Assembly: GCF_003428695.1 (NCBI RefSeq)
Contig: NZ_QURH01000199.1
Location: 1-64,000 of the forward strand
Length of the DNA: 64,000 nucleotides
DNA from: Actinomadura logoneensis
GTDB taxonomy: Bacteria > Actinomycetota > Actinomycetes > Streptosporangiales > Streptosporangiaceae
Direction: 5' to 3'
The notes beneath the pieces were generated by a model. That model made no database searches and was not told the origin of the DNA. It was given only the letters and a program-made list of their open reading frames with translations. Made by a program: the position numbers and the translations under genes. Below, one piece after another: positions 7,784 through 18,800 of this stretch (within the stretch, counting starts at the first letter, position 1; the number at the start of each line of letters is the position of its first letter).

Positions 7784-10700
7784 GTGCGGCCACCTGGGGT
7801 GTCTCCTCGAAGGCGGTGACGTCGAGACCGGCGAGGTCGATCTCGGCGCCGGGGATCAGCGTCCGGGCCAGTGCCGAGCGGGCGGCGGCCGTCGCCGGAG
7901 CGTTGACGGTGCCGGCGATCCGCCGGGCGCGCGCCTGCGGGTCGGCCTCGTCGACGGCGGAGCTCTGGACGGGGTGCCAGGCGAAGGCGTCCGGCTCGGT
8001 GAACAGGGCGGTGAGCGACTGCAGGGCGGTGCGGTCGAGCGCGGGGCGGGCCGCGGGCTCGTGGACCGGGGCCGGGAGCACGGTGAAGCCGGTGAGCAGG
8101 TCCTTCACCAGCCGCTCGCGGTCCAGGGTCGCCTTGGTCTCCTGGCCCCACAGCGCGGCCGGGAGGTTCTTGCGCAGGGGGACGAAGGTGAAGTACTGCT
8201 CGGCCGCCACTCCGGCGCGGGTGATCCGGATGGTCTGCTCGGAGCCGAAGTCGGCCTTGCGGCCCACCGGGGCCACCCCGAACCCGGCCCCGACGTCGGG
8301 CAGCGCCCGCCCTCCGGCGCGTGCCCGGGTCGAGGGGATCTGCACATCGGTGACCAGCGAGAACTCGATCGGGTTGAGCACGCCGAGGTCGGTGCCGCTG
8401 CCGGGCCGGACCGAGCCGCCGAGCGGGGAGATCGTCGCGATCTTCGACTTCTCGGGCAGGAGGGTCTTCCTGAACCGGCTCCAGGGGATGGGCAGCGGGC
8501 CCGGCCTCGGCGGCCCCGAAGGAGATGGTGAACTTGATGATCTTCAGGTCGAGGGTGGCGGTGCCGCCGAAGTCCGGCCCCCAGAAACGGACGTCGACCC
8601 CGAGGTAGAGCGAGATCGTGTGGCTGCCGAACAGCCAGAAGGTGTAGTTGACGCCGATGCCGAGGTGGAGCGCGGCGTCGTAGCGGAAGGGCTGCCAGGA
8701 GATGAGGAAGTCGATGGAGGCGTCGAGCCAGGCGTGGAGCGCGCCGTCGTCGTAGTTGATCGACACCGACGCGCCGGCCATGATCGCGGACGGGACGAGC
8801 GCGAAGTAGCCGCCGCCCTTCATCGACAGCTTGTCGGAGATCTTCCAGTTGAGGCCGAGCCGGGGCACCACCGGGTACTGGTCGGGCACCGGGAAGCGGG
8901 GGTGGTAACCGCCCGCGCTCACCACGAAGTCGCCCGAGTGCTCGCCGCGGAACCAGGTGACGAAGGCGAACCCGCCGGTCAGATGGCAGGAGCGCGACAG
9001 CAGGAAGGAGTTCTCCGTGAGCACCGCGGTGAGCGACAGGTAGCCGTCGTCGGGCGCGAAGGTCGCCTTGATGGCGAGCTGGATCTCCGCGACCGGGGTG
9101 GCGTCGGCGGCGTCCTCGGCGGGCAGCACCAGCGTGGTCATGCCGAGCACGTTCAACTCGAAGCGGTGCCCGAACGCGGCGGTCACCAGGACGAACGCGT
9201 CGAGCATCTCGCAGATCACGGCCCGGACGCCCAGCGCCAGGAAGTAGTCGCCCACCGACGGCGGCAGGTAGGAGTTGAGCCGCTGGAGCTCACCGGCGGA
9301 GTCGGTCGGCACCAGGTCGCCGACGGCCTCGGCGACCAGCGGGAACTGCACGAGCTTGTCGACGGGCGGCACGATCAGCCGCCGGTTGTAGCCGAACCCG
9401 GCCGCGATGCCGCGGAGCTGGAGGACCGGAGGGCCGCCGATCCGGAAGTTCGCGAACGCGTAGACGAACAGCGAGGGGCCCTCGTCGAGCTGGGCGTAGG
9501 AGCCCATCGCGCCGATCGCCAGGATCGGCGTGCGGATGACGGCCTTCCCGCTGTAGGCGTTGTAGGTGCGGCCCGCGTAGACCACCTTGCTCTTCAGGAA
9601 CGCGCCGCTGATCTGGATCGGCCCGCCCTTGAAGTCCAGCGACAGGCCGCGCAGCTCGAAGGACGGAGCGGCCTTGGGATCGGAGATCGCGAACTCGATG
9701 CCGAGCCCGTCGGCGGCCAGGGTGAGGCCCGCCATCGAGATGGACGCGTCGAGCATCAGCGCGATCCGCGCCGGCTGCCCCGGATCGTGCTCGTAGGCGA
9801 GGCCGACCCGCTCGACGTGGATCGGCCCGAACCCCTTCTGGACCTTCAGCCACAGGGAGTTGTCGCCGGTGAGGGTCTGCGCCGGGTCGGCGGGGGCGGG
9901 CGCGGCGGGCGCCGGGGTGGTGCCGGGCGCGGTCGCCGGGAGGTTCATCGGGGTCTCCAGACCGCCCAGCCGGAGCACCCCGTCGACGCTGAAGCCGGCC
10001 GCGATCGGCCCCTTGGGGAGCCCGCCCGTCCCGGCGGGCAGCAGCTTTTCCAGCGCCGAGGCCTGGTCGGCGCTCAGCGGCGCGGAGGAGACCAGGAGCC
10101 GCAGCGGGTCGAGGCCGAAGACCTGGCCGCCCTTGAAGTGCTGGCCGATGACCGGCAGCTTCGACAGGTCGAGGGCGAGGGTGAGGTCGACCGAGAACAG
10201 CCGGACGGTCTGGCCCCCCTCGCCGTCGACGGCGACCAGCGCGCGGCGCAGGTCGACGGTGACCGAGTCCGGCACGTAGGCGGCGGCCGAGGGGGAGATC
10301 GCCGCGACGATCGCCTTGATGGTCGGGGTGGCGTCGGCCGGGTCGCGGGAGTAGGTCAGCGCGAACCGCTTGGCGGTCGCGCTGTCGGCGAAGCGGGCGT
10401 CCAGCCGCATGTTCAGCGGCCCGGCGGAGGTCGGCACGCTCACCGCGACCCGTCCCGCCAGGGTGCGGGCGTAGGTGTCGATGGCCAGCTTCAGTTCGAG
10501 GTCGACGGTGTCGATCGGGAGCGTCATCGCGGCGGTGAAGAAGAACCGCTTGGTGCCGGTGGTGAAGGACACCTCGACGTCGTGCACGGTCAGTCCGGCC
10601 AGCGGCTGCGGCAGCGTCAGGTCGCCGAACCGGCGGCCGAGGTCCTCGATGAGACGGCCGATCGGGATGGCCTGGCCGGCGCCCGTCCCCCCGGCGAAGG

Positions 10701-12177
10701 TCCAGCCCTTCTCGGGCGCCGGGTCGTAGTCGGCGCCGACGACGAGCCCGACCTGGCCGACCACGAACCCGGCCCGCGCAGCGAACCTCGTGTCCTTCTC
10801 GCGGGTGATCTCGGCCCGGACGTCGGTCAGGGACACCTGGTCGGTGATGCGCCAGTCGCCGGTCATCTCCAGCAGGCCCCGGAGGGTCAGCGGACGGTCG
10901 CCCTTCGGCAGCGCGGCGAACAGGTCGAACTTCTCCACCCGCAGGTCGGGGACCGCCTCGGCGGGCACCCCGCCGAACTGCCGGGCCACCTCGCGCAGGC
11001 TCAGCGGCGGGTCGCCGTCCCGCAGCGAGCCGCCCAGGGTGATCCCGTCGTCGTAGGCGGCGCCGATCTCCAGCGTTCCGGCGGTGCCGATGCCGAACAG
11101 GCCGAGGACCTGCGCGGAGACGCGCGGTGAGGACAGGGGGTCGTCCACCCGGAACAGCACGTCGAGCGCGTCGAGGGTGAACAGGCCGGCGATGGGCCAG
11201 CTCTCGTCGGTCTCCAGCTTGAGGGTGACGTACCGGACGACGCTCGACGCCGACGGCGTCAGCAGGAGGTTGAGGACGGTCGGCCGGAACGGGAGCGAGA
11301 GCGAGGTGCCCGTCGGCGCTTCGAGGCCCGGCTGCCCCAGGATCGCCGCGACGTCGCTGAGCCGGGCGTCACCGAGGTCGCGCAGGTCCGCGCTGAGCAG
11401 GACGCTGTCGCTCCAGCCGCGGAAATCGGTGCCGACGAAGATCTCGTGGCGCATCCCGCCGATGGTGACGGGCAGCACCCCGGTCACCGAGACGGCGCAG
11501 ACCACGTCCATGTCGAGGAGGTCGTAGTTGAACCGGGGAGTGCCGAAGATCTCGTAGCGGAGCTTCTCCAGGGTGAAGAGGCCGAGGTCACGGGTCGCCC
11601 CCGCGGGTCCGAGCAGCACGACGAAGGGGACCGGGGTGATCGGCAGGTCGGTTCCGGGCAGGCCCGTGACCATCGTGATCTCGCCGGTGATGTCGTGGCT
11701 CGCGGCGGGCACCAGCAGGTCGAGCAGGGCGGCCCGGCCGGTGAGCAGGAGTTTCCCCGCGAAGACCAGCGAGCTCTCGTCCGGCCCCATGGCGGTGGGG
11801 GAGGAGGTGGTGACGGAGGTGTCGAGGACGAGCGCGGGCGCCTCGAAGCGCAAGGAGTCGATCACCGAGTTCCGCAGGGCTCGGAACGCGCGGGCGAACG
11901 ACCAGTCCGGTCCGGCCGTCGCGGTGAGCCTCGCGGTGACCGGATCGCCCGCCGAGAAGCGGGCCGTCACCGCCATGCCGTCGAACGGGCCGTTGACGCC
12001 GGTCCCGGTCAGGGTGACGCCGTCGTCCGTCGCGGTCCGCACGGCGTCGGCGAGCGAGAGCACACCGCCGGGCAGGAACGGGCGCAGACGTCCGGCGGTC
12101 CGCGCGCCGAGGACGGTGACGTCCAGGTCGAGCCGGCCGCCCGACGGGATCGCGGTCTGCAGTTCCTCTGGCGTCAT
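7776..12177 (-). CDS. DUF6603-like giant beta-rich protein, one frameshift
   Basis: The ATG at 12177 overlaps the stop of the MBL gene (ATGA). Allowing a one-base shift at about 8496, the product is about 1466 aa. It is almost entirely alternating beta-strand, with blocks such as GVLPVTIGGMRHEIFVGTDF, GFGYNRRLIVPPVDKLVQFP (near residue 925) and HLGIGVNYTFWLFGSHTISL; the GFGYN/PPVDK region is what I associate with DUF6603 proteins. No signal peptide. Downstream of GAAEAGP the frame breaks, and the +1 frame continues LPIPWSRFRKTLLPEKSKIA, then LNPIEFSLVTDVQIPSTRAR to the TGA at 7776. The second part has no good ribosome site of its own, so it belongs to the same gene. Function unknown. Confidence 0.75.
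8494..8502 (-). other. Frameshift site in the DUF6603-like gene
   Basis: On the minus strand GGG CCC GCT should read GGG CCC CTG to keep the frame, so one G (about 8496) is extra. With it removed, 4401 bases give exactly 1467 codons. This may be a real mutation, a sequencing error or, less likely, +1 slippage on the CCC codon. Confidence 0.75.
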
Positions 12178-13379
12178 GACGCCGCCTTCGGGGCCTCGAC
12201 CGTGTACTCGAACGTGCCACGGGAGCCGGTGATGTAGATCTTCTCGAAGATGTTGCGGGTGGTGTGGTCGTAGGCCCCCATCGCACCCGGCTCCCAGGCG
12301 GAGACCGCGTAGTCCGTGGGGCTCGGGTCCATCACCGCCTGGTAGCGGGTGATGGTCTCCCAGCTCGGCAGGTGGTGCAGCGGGATCTTCATTCCGGCGC
12401 TGATGACGACCTGCCGGGGACGCACGTGCTTGACGAACTCCTGGGAGGAGGAGGTGTTGATGCTGCCGTGGTGCCCGGCCTGGACGACGTCCAGGTTCGC
12501 CAGCCGCGCCTTGTGGTACTGGAGCAGGTAGGCCTCGGTGTTGATGGTGCCGTCCCCGCACATGAGGATGCGTTGGCCGAACACCTCGATGAGCGTGGCG
12601 ATGCTGCCCCGGTTGGTGTGGTTGCTGTGGTCGTCCAGGTCGACCCTGTTGACGTTGCCGGCCAGCAGCGAGATCGTGCAGTTCGCCTCGGTGTGCACGA
12701 GGATGCCGCCCTTGCCGTCGAGCCGGGGGACGGCGGAGCTGGTGGCGTCGGGCAGCTTGAGCTTCTGGGTGCCGTCCGCGGTGACGAGCTCGATCACCTG
12801 GGCACCGGCGTTGTCGTGGTGGTTGACCTTGTAGGCGACGGGACACTTCTCCACGAGGAAGCCGCTCACCTGCTGGGCCGCGTAGTCCACCCGGTTGGAG
12901 CTGTGGTAGTAGGAATCGATCTGCACGTCGGGGTCCAGCATCTTCTTGAGCTGGTTGTAGTGGTCGCTGTCGGGGTGGGTGAGGATCAGCACGTCGATGA
13001 CGCTGCTGGTCTTCAGGAACTTCTCGCCATAGATGACGTCGTGGATCCGCTTCTTGTAGAGGCTCTCGGCCTCGTTCTCCTTGGAGTCGCTGCCGCAGTC
13101 CAGCATGACCACATGGCCCCGCGGCGTGGTCATCAGCGTGCAGTCGCCCTGTCCCATCTTGAGGAACACCGCGTGGAAGTTGCCGTCGCCGCGGGTGCCG
13201 TCCGGGGCCTTGCCGAGCGCGGCGAGCTTCTCGGCCCGCTCCTTCCGCAGTTGCTCCTGCTTGTCGGCGGCCTCCTGCGCGGCTCGTTTGACGTCCTCGG
13301 CCTTCTTGTCGATGGCCTGGAGCCGGGCGGTCTTCGGGCGTGGGGGCGGGAGGTCGTCGCCCTTGCGTTTGGGAGGCAC
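12174..13379 (-). CDS. ComEC/Rec2-like MBL-fold metallohydrolase, soluble
   Basis: GTG start at 13379 with GAGGAG five bases upstream. The first 60 residues are Lys/Ala/Glu-rich and likely helical or coiled coil. From about 70 the fold is metallo-beta-lactamase: FLKMGQGDCTLM, VVMLDCGSDSKENE, the metal motif LILTHPDSDHYN (near residue 131), a second ligand region LMCGDGTINTEAY and VQAGHHGSINTSSS. This set matches the ComEC/Rec2 C-terminal hydrolase, here without any ComEC membrane part. Members are metal-dependent phosphoesterases or nucleases; the substrate here is unknown. The gene sits 8 bases after the LamG gene and overlaps the DUF6603-like gene by four. Confidence 0.82.
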   Translation of the reverse strand: MPPKRKGDDLPPPRPKTARLQAIDKKAEDVKRAAQEAADKQEQLRKERAEKLAALGKAPDGTRGDGNFHAVFLKMGQGDCTLMTTPRGHVVMLDCGSDSKENEAESLYKKRIHDVIYGEKFLKTSSVIDVLILTHPDSDHYNQLKKMLDPDVQIDSYYHSSNRVDYAAQQVSGFLVEKCPVAYKVNHHDNAGAQVIELVTADGTQKLKLPDATSSAVPRLDGKGGILVHTEANCTISLLAGNVNRVDLDDHSNHTNRGSIATLIEVFGQRILMCGDGTINTEAYLLQYHKARLANLDVVQAGHHGSINTSSSQEFVKHVRPRQVVISAGMKIPLHHLPSWETITRYQAVMDPSPTDYAVSAWEPGAMGAYDHTTRNIFEKIYITGSRGTFEYTVEAPKAAS

Positions 13380-13387
13380 GGCTCTCC

Positions 13388-15835
13388 TCAGGAGGGGTAG
13401 TGGATGCGCCAGCGGCCCTGGTTGACGCGGCCCTTGCGGCGCCAGGTCCAGACGTACCTGCGGTCGCCGTCGTAGGGGTTGTAGTCGGCGGCGTAGGCGT
13501 ACTCGTCCTGGTACACGTTGTAGAGGTCGAACTCGAGCTGGCCCGAGGCGAGCTGCCTGAGGATCCTCAGCTCGTTCTCGCCGATCGCGATCGAGCCGAG
13601 CTGGAGGGAGGAGGCTTGGATGCCCACGAGGGAGTCGTCGGGCAGGTGACCCGTCCGGAAGGCGAAGCCGCCGTAACCGGCCTCGATGCGGTGCCAGAAC
13701 TGGTTGCCGTGGTGGAACCTGATGCTGGGCTTGACCTCACCTGGACCGGGCTCCTGGAAGAGCTCCAGGAACAGCACCTTGCCCGCCGCGTTGGTGGAAC
13801 GGCGCAGCATCAGATGGTTCTCGCTCGCGAGGACGGTCAGCCGGTTGGTGCTCGACGTCGTGCCGATCGCGACGTTGCCGCCGTCGGGGTTGAGGGTCAG
13901 CAGCGACGCCGATCCGCGGCCTTGGATCCAGGTGTAGTCCTGGTGGTAGCCCAGCCGCAGATGGCTCTGGTCGGTGGGGCCGAGGACCAGGGTGTCGCCG
14001 GTGGCGTTCTGCTGGGTGTTGAGGACGTGGAGTCGGCCGTCGGCCTTGGTGCCGCCGATGACGACGTTGCCACCGGTGGGGTTGACCGCCAGCGGCTTGG
14101 TCCCGTTGCCCTTGATCCAGGTGCGGTCGGCGTCGTAGCCGACGCGCAGATGGGTACCGGTGGGCGGACCGAGGATCAGCGCGTCCCCCGCCGGATCCTC
14201 ATTGAGCAGGTGCAGCCGTCCCTGCGGGTTCGAAGTGCCGATCCCGACGCGCTGCGCGGTGTAGAGCAGCGGGGTCTTCTCGGCCAGGATCGTGACGAAG
14301 CCGTCCTGGTACCCGGGGATGTTGCGGTACTCCACGATCACCGGGGCGTTGCCGAGGGACGCCGGGGCGTAGATGCCGTCCAGCAGGAGCTCGATCCGGC
14401 CGCCCGCGGCGAGCGAGGCGTCGGCCTTCGGGCTGATCGTCCACTGGAGTCGCTGGCCGAGCTCGTCGCGGCTGATCTGCCAGGACGCGGTGATGCCGGA
14501 GGAGGCGGCGACGCCGAGCGTGGCGCCCGCGACCGCCCCCTCGGCGATCAGCGCCGACCGGCGGGTCGCCTCCCCGGACAGCTGCACCTCGAAGGAGATG
14601 ACGAACGCCGTCGCCGGATCGCCCGCCTGAAGCTGGAGGGCGGCGTCGCGGGAGATGTTGGCGATCTGGATGCGCAGCGCGCTGCCGGTCACGCCGTCGC
14701 TCAGCACCCGGGCACCGCCGACGAACGACACGTCCAGCGGGAGGTCGCGCCGTCCGCGGTGGTTGGCGATCTCCAGATACTGCAGCCGGGTGCCGGACAG
14801 CTCCTGCGTCTCGCCGACGTACCGCAGGCGCCGGTAGTCCAGCTCGACGCGGGTGCCCCGGCCGCCGCCCGCCCCGTCGGCGCTCATGCCGTCGATGCGC
14901 AGGGCGATGGAGCCGCCGGGCGGCAGCTTGGCGGCCTTGGAGGTCAGGAAGTAGAGGGTGTCGCCGTCGCGCCGCAGCGTCCAGCCGGGCGTGGTGATGG
15001 ACGGCGCGGGGGTGCGGGCGAGGGTTCCCGGGCGCAGCCGCAGCGCGAAGTGGTGGTCCTGGGCCGAGACCGCGCCGGAACCGGGCACCAGCTCCACGTC
15101 GTCACGCGAGCTGTTGGTGATCTGCAGGATCATCGGCTGGCCGGTGGGGGAGTCGTCGATGAACAGCACCGGCTGGCCGTCCTCGCCGCCCAGACGGAAC
15201 CCCAGCGGGTGGGTGCGGACGAACGCGGTCAGCGACGACTCGTCGGAGGCCATGTCGCGGCGGATCTCGGTCTCCGACAGCGCGTCGTCGTAGACCCGGA
15301 CGTGCGCCAGCAGGCCGGTGCCGAACACCGCGAACGGCTTGTCGTCGGCGACCGGGACGGTCCCGGACGGCCCCTCGGCGACCTGCACGCCGTTGACGAA
15401 GATCCGGGCGCGCCGGCCGTCCTGGGTGATCGCGACGTGCCGCCACTGGCCGAAGGCGATCGCGTTCGCGCCGGAGGTGACCGTCGCCGTCGCGCCGCCC
15501 GCCACGCCGTGCCGGTGCTCGATCCTCCCGTCGGAGAGCAGGGCCAGCCGGATGCCGCCGCCCTGCTTACCGAGCAGGCCGCTCTCGCCGGTGGCCGCGT
15601 CGGGCTTGACCCACGTCTCGATCGTGTAGGTGGCCAGGCGGGTCAGGGGGGTGTCGGCCAGGAGCACGGGCCCCTGGCCGGCGCCGAGCTTCAGGCAGCT
15701 CCCGAACCGCTCGTCGGCGGGGTTCTGCACGGTGCCCTGGACCGTCGCGTTGAGATGCGCGTCGGAGTCGTCGAGGATCTTGTTGTCGGCGGTGGTGTGG
15801 TCGAGGCTCCAGTGCAGCACGAGCTTGGCCGTCAA
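13388..15835 (-). CDS. LamG-domain protein with tail-fibre-like repeats
   Basis: An 815-aa protein. The TTG start at 15835 has AGGAGGG seven bases upstream and overlaps the preceding TGA as TTGA. Residues 1-170 are a LamG/concanavalin-like domain (ATYTIETWVKPDAATGESGL, GQWRHVAITQDGRRARIFVN, AHVRVYDDALSETEIRRDMA). The middle is beta-rich and unknown. From about 520 the tail-fibre motif RVGIGTSNPQGRLHLLN begins two copies of a roughly 65-residue repeat (GRLHLLN...THLRVGYDADRTWIKG, then GRLHVLN...SHLRLGYHQDYTWIQG), each closing with NPxGGNVxIG. The C-terminus ends in aromatic WTWRRKGRVNQGRWRIHYPS. A trimeric fibre with a glycan-binding head is the inferred shape; no secretion signal is seen. Confidence 0.8.
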   Translation of the reverse strand: MTAKLVLHWSLDHTTADNKILDDSDAHLNATVQGTVQNPADERFGSCLKLGAGQGPVLLADTPLTRLATYTIETWVKPDAATGESGLLGKQGGGIRLALLSDGRIEHRHGVAGGATATVTSGANAIAFGQWRHVAITQDGRRARIFVNGVQVAEGPSGTVPVADDKPFAVFGTGLLAHVRVYDDALSETEIRRDMASDESSLTAFVRTHPLGFRLGGEDGQPVLFIDDSPTGQPMILQITNSSRDDVELVPGSGAVSAQDHHFALRLRPGTLARTPAPSITTPGWTLRRDGDTLYFLTSKAAKLPPGGSIALRIDGMSADGAGGGRGTRVELDYRRLRYVGETQELSGTRLQYLEIANHRGRRDLPLDVSFVGGARVLSDGVTGSALRIQIANISRDAALQLQAGDPATAFVISFEVQLSGEATRRSALIAEGAVAGATLGVAASSGITASWQISRDELGQRLQWTISPKADASLAAGGRIELLLDGIYAPASLGNAPVIVEYRNIPGYQDGFVTILAEKTPLLYTAQRVGIGTSNPQGRLHLLNEDPAGDALILGPPTGTHLRVGYDADRTWIKGNGTKPLAVNPTGGNVVIGGTKADGRLHVLNTQQNATGDTLVLGPTDQSHLRLGYHQDYTWIQGRGSASLLTLNPDGGNVAIGTTSSTNRLTVLASENHLMLRRSTNAAGKVLFLELFQEPGPGEVKPSIRFHHGNQFWHRIEAGYGGFAFRTGHLPDDSLVGIQASSLQLGSIAIGENELRILRQLASGQLEFDLYNVYQDEYAYAADYNPYDGDRRYVWTWRRKGRVNQGRWRIHYPS

Positions 15836-18800
15836 GCTGATCCCTCCTCGGGCGCGGTACGCAGGGCCAGCCAGCCCTCGCGTACGGTCGGGGCCGCCGG
15901 GAACACGGCGTCGGGTCGGGGGACCGCGGGTTCGCGGTCGGGGAGCCAGCCGGTCCGGCCGCGCTGCCGCCAGGACCACCGGTGGCCGGCCTCCTCGGGC
16001 ACCGGCACGGCGACCGGCCCGTTCAGATCGCCCAGCAGCGGGGCGACCCGGAAGTCGACCTCCATCCCGGCGAGGGCGGCGGCGTAGTGCTCGGGCGGCA
16101 GGCTGATCGACTTGGTCGGCAGGATGCCGCTGGTGGCGTGGACATGGCCGTGCGGGTCGATGAGCAGGGTGAGCAGGGCGGCGGGCTTGTCCAGGGCCAG
16201 CTTCAGGGTGGTGCCCGCCGGGTCGAAGCGGTCGGCGAGCGTCCCGGCGGAGTTCTCGCGCCAGAAGCCCACGACGCCGTCGTTCAGGCGGGCCGGCGCC
16301 CCGATCCGGACGGGGAAGTCGACCATCGTGAAGCCGTTGGTCTCGCGGGCGGTGCGGCGCAGGTCCTGGCGGAAGACGTTCCAGTCCTGGTGCACCGCGG
16401 GCAGGCCGGCCAGCTCCAGGTTGACCGCGGCGCGCACGACGGCCAGCGGACGGCCCATCAGGACGGCCTGGCCCCGGCGGGCCGTGGTGTCGGCCGGTTC
16501 GATCTCCTTGAGGACGTCCTCGAAGGTGCCGAGGAGCGTCGCGAGCTCGTCCGGGCCCGCGCCGCGGATCCGGGCGACCGTCGCGCGCAGGTGGGCGTTG
16601 GCGATCAGGTCGGGGGTGAGGACCGTCCCGCCGGGAGCGGGGGTCCAGCGGGCGGCGCCCGTGGCGTCGGGGAGGGTCGACAGCCGGCCGAGCGACGCGC
16701 CGTCCTGGGCGTAGACGTCCAGGCCGCCGGTGAGATGGTCGGGGACCAGCCAGCCGCAGACCGGCGAGCTCACCGGCAGGACGGTGCTCTCCCGCAGGTC
16801 GTGGGCGGCGTCGAGCCAGCGCAGGGCGACGCGGGCGGGCTGGGTCAGCCGGGGGGCCAGGGCCGCCCAGTCGGGGTGGCCCGGCACCCGCAGGCGGGCG
16901 GTCGTGCTGATGTCCGCAGTGTCGACGTCGCGGGACAGGCCGAAGCTGTCGACGACGCGCACCCGCCGCACCCGCAGCGCCCCGGCGCGGATCGGGTTGA
17001 AGTCGGCGAGCGGCTGCGGGGCGTTCCGCGCCTCCTCGCCGAGCGCCGCGGCGACCCGGGCGGTGAAGTCGCGGTAGTCGGGGAAGCCGACCGGGTCCGA
17101 GACCGGGAGCTGGCGGACCGCCCGCCGCATCAGCAGGCCGTCGTTGAAGCCGCTGAGCGCCTGGGAGAGGTTGCTGTCCTCCTCGGAGACCAGGGCCCGG
17201 TACATCCGGATCAGGGTCCTGAGCCGGGGGTCGGTGCCCTTGGCCTGGTAGCCGTCGAGGACGGCGGTCGGGTCGCGCTGGAACTGCTCGGCGGTGACCG
17301 TGGTGCCGGCGGTCGCGTTGTAGGCGGGCAGGACCGTGCCGGTCAGGTAGGTCAGGACGCGGGCCGACAGCACCGGGCGGGCGTTCGGCGACAGGATCGT
17401 GGTGCCGGTGTAGACGTTGGCGGCCTTGCGGGTGGCCTCGCGGCCGGTCCGGGAGCGCAGCTCGACGCCGGTGGCGGGCAGCTCGTAGTTGGCCGTGACG
17501 TAGTCGGGCGCGTAGTCGCGGCGGCCGGTGTCCAGATTGCCGCCCGTCCCGACCGGGAAGAACTCGGCCTCCCACTGGAGCAGCACCGGATGCCACGGCT
17601 GGTTCTTCCAGACGCGGACGGTGGGCCAGGCGTCGGCCGCGGCGAGACCGGCGAAGATCTCCGCGACGCGCGACCGCAGCGCCGTGACGCCCTCCCGCGT
17701 GCCGAGGGCGGCGTCGCCGGTCAGCAGGTGGCACGGGACCAGACCGCCGGGCTTGTCCGCGCCGTCCTCGCCGTACCGGTTGGACGGGGTCGCGATCGGG
17801 CCGGTCAGCAGGACGACCGGCTCGGCCGGCTCGTAGAACTGGGGGGCGGCGATCTGCTGGACGGTGAAGGTGCTGCGCGCCGCGGCCGGAGAGCCCGCGT
17901 TGAACGTCTTGAGGGCGGCGTCGAGGGCGGTACGGGCGTCGGCGAGGGCGCGGGCGGTCGAGCCGTCGGCGCCCTCGGTCCGTTCGACGGCCAGGGTGAG
18001 CGCCGTGAGCTCCCGTTCCAGGAAGAACCGGGCCTCGTCGGCGTCGGGGTAGGCGTCCCGCGAGGCCTCGTAGGGGTAGGCGCACAGCATGTAGCGGCAC
18101 CAGTCGGCGAACAGGCGTTCACGCAGGCCGGCGACGCGGCGCAGGGCGCGGTCGTGGTCCTGCTGGGCGGCGTTGAGCGCGCTCAGCGGGTCCGCGACCG
18201 AGCGGGGGACCGTCAGGTTCTCGCGGGCCTGGCGCTCCTCCGCGGTCTCCGGCGCGGACGTGTCGTCCTGGCGGCGGACGGTCCACACCACCCCGCCGCC
18301 GAGAGTGCGGAAGGTGTCGGCGTGCCGGACCCCGGCGAGCTTGGCGTCCAGGTCGAGGGTGCGGGCCTCCAGCGACTCGGCGAACGCCAGGGACTCCAGC
18401 AGGTTCTCGACCTCGTCGGCGGTGACGTCGGGCAGCTTCTGGCCCAGGTGCGCCGCGAGCGCCTCGGTCGCGGTGCCGCCGACGTAGACCCCGTTCTCCG
18501 TGCCGGAGACCAGCGGGTTGGCGGTCGAGCCGGCGGCGGCGAAGGTGAGCTGGGCGTAGCAGACCGTGGCGGTGGGCCGGACGGCGTCCGGCGGGACGTT
18601 CCAGCCGAGGTCGTTCTCGATCGCGGCGCGCCAGTCGGGCTCGGCGGCGTACCGGGTGAGGGCGTCCTGCGCGGAGTCGGTGAACCAGCCGAGCACGTCG
18701 TAGCGCAGCCCCGCCGGCGGGATGCCCGGCTGCTGCGGGTCGTAGAAGCCGAAGACGCTGTGGCAGTTGGCGTAGCAGGCGGCGAAGGCCGGCTCGCCGT

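Noticed and set aside
8490-8505. Programmed +1 frameshift as the explanation for the break
   Set aside because: The CCC codon is permissive, but I see no slow codon, stop or stimulatory structure; mutation or sequence error is simpler. Kept only as a test.
7816-11130. Open plus-strand frame of 1104 codons antisense to the DUF6603-like gene
   Set aside because: It mirrors the GC-rich coding strand, is Arg/Ala/Gly/Gln-rich, has no fold-like pattern and no ribosome site; the minus strand has the protein-like sequence and coupling.
13340-16087. Plus-strand frame of 915 codons opposite the LamG-fibre gene
   Set aside because: Low-complexity shadow; the minus strand holds recognisable LamG and fibre motifs.
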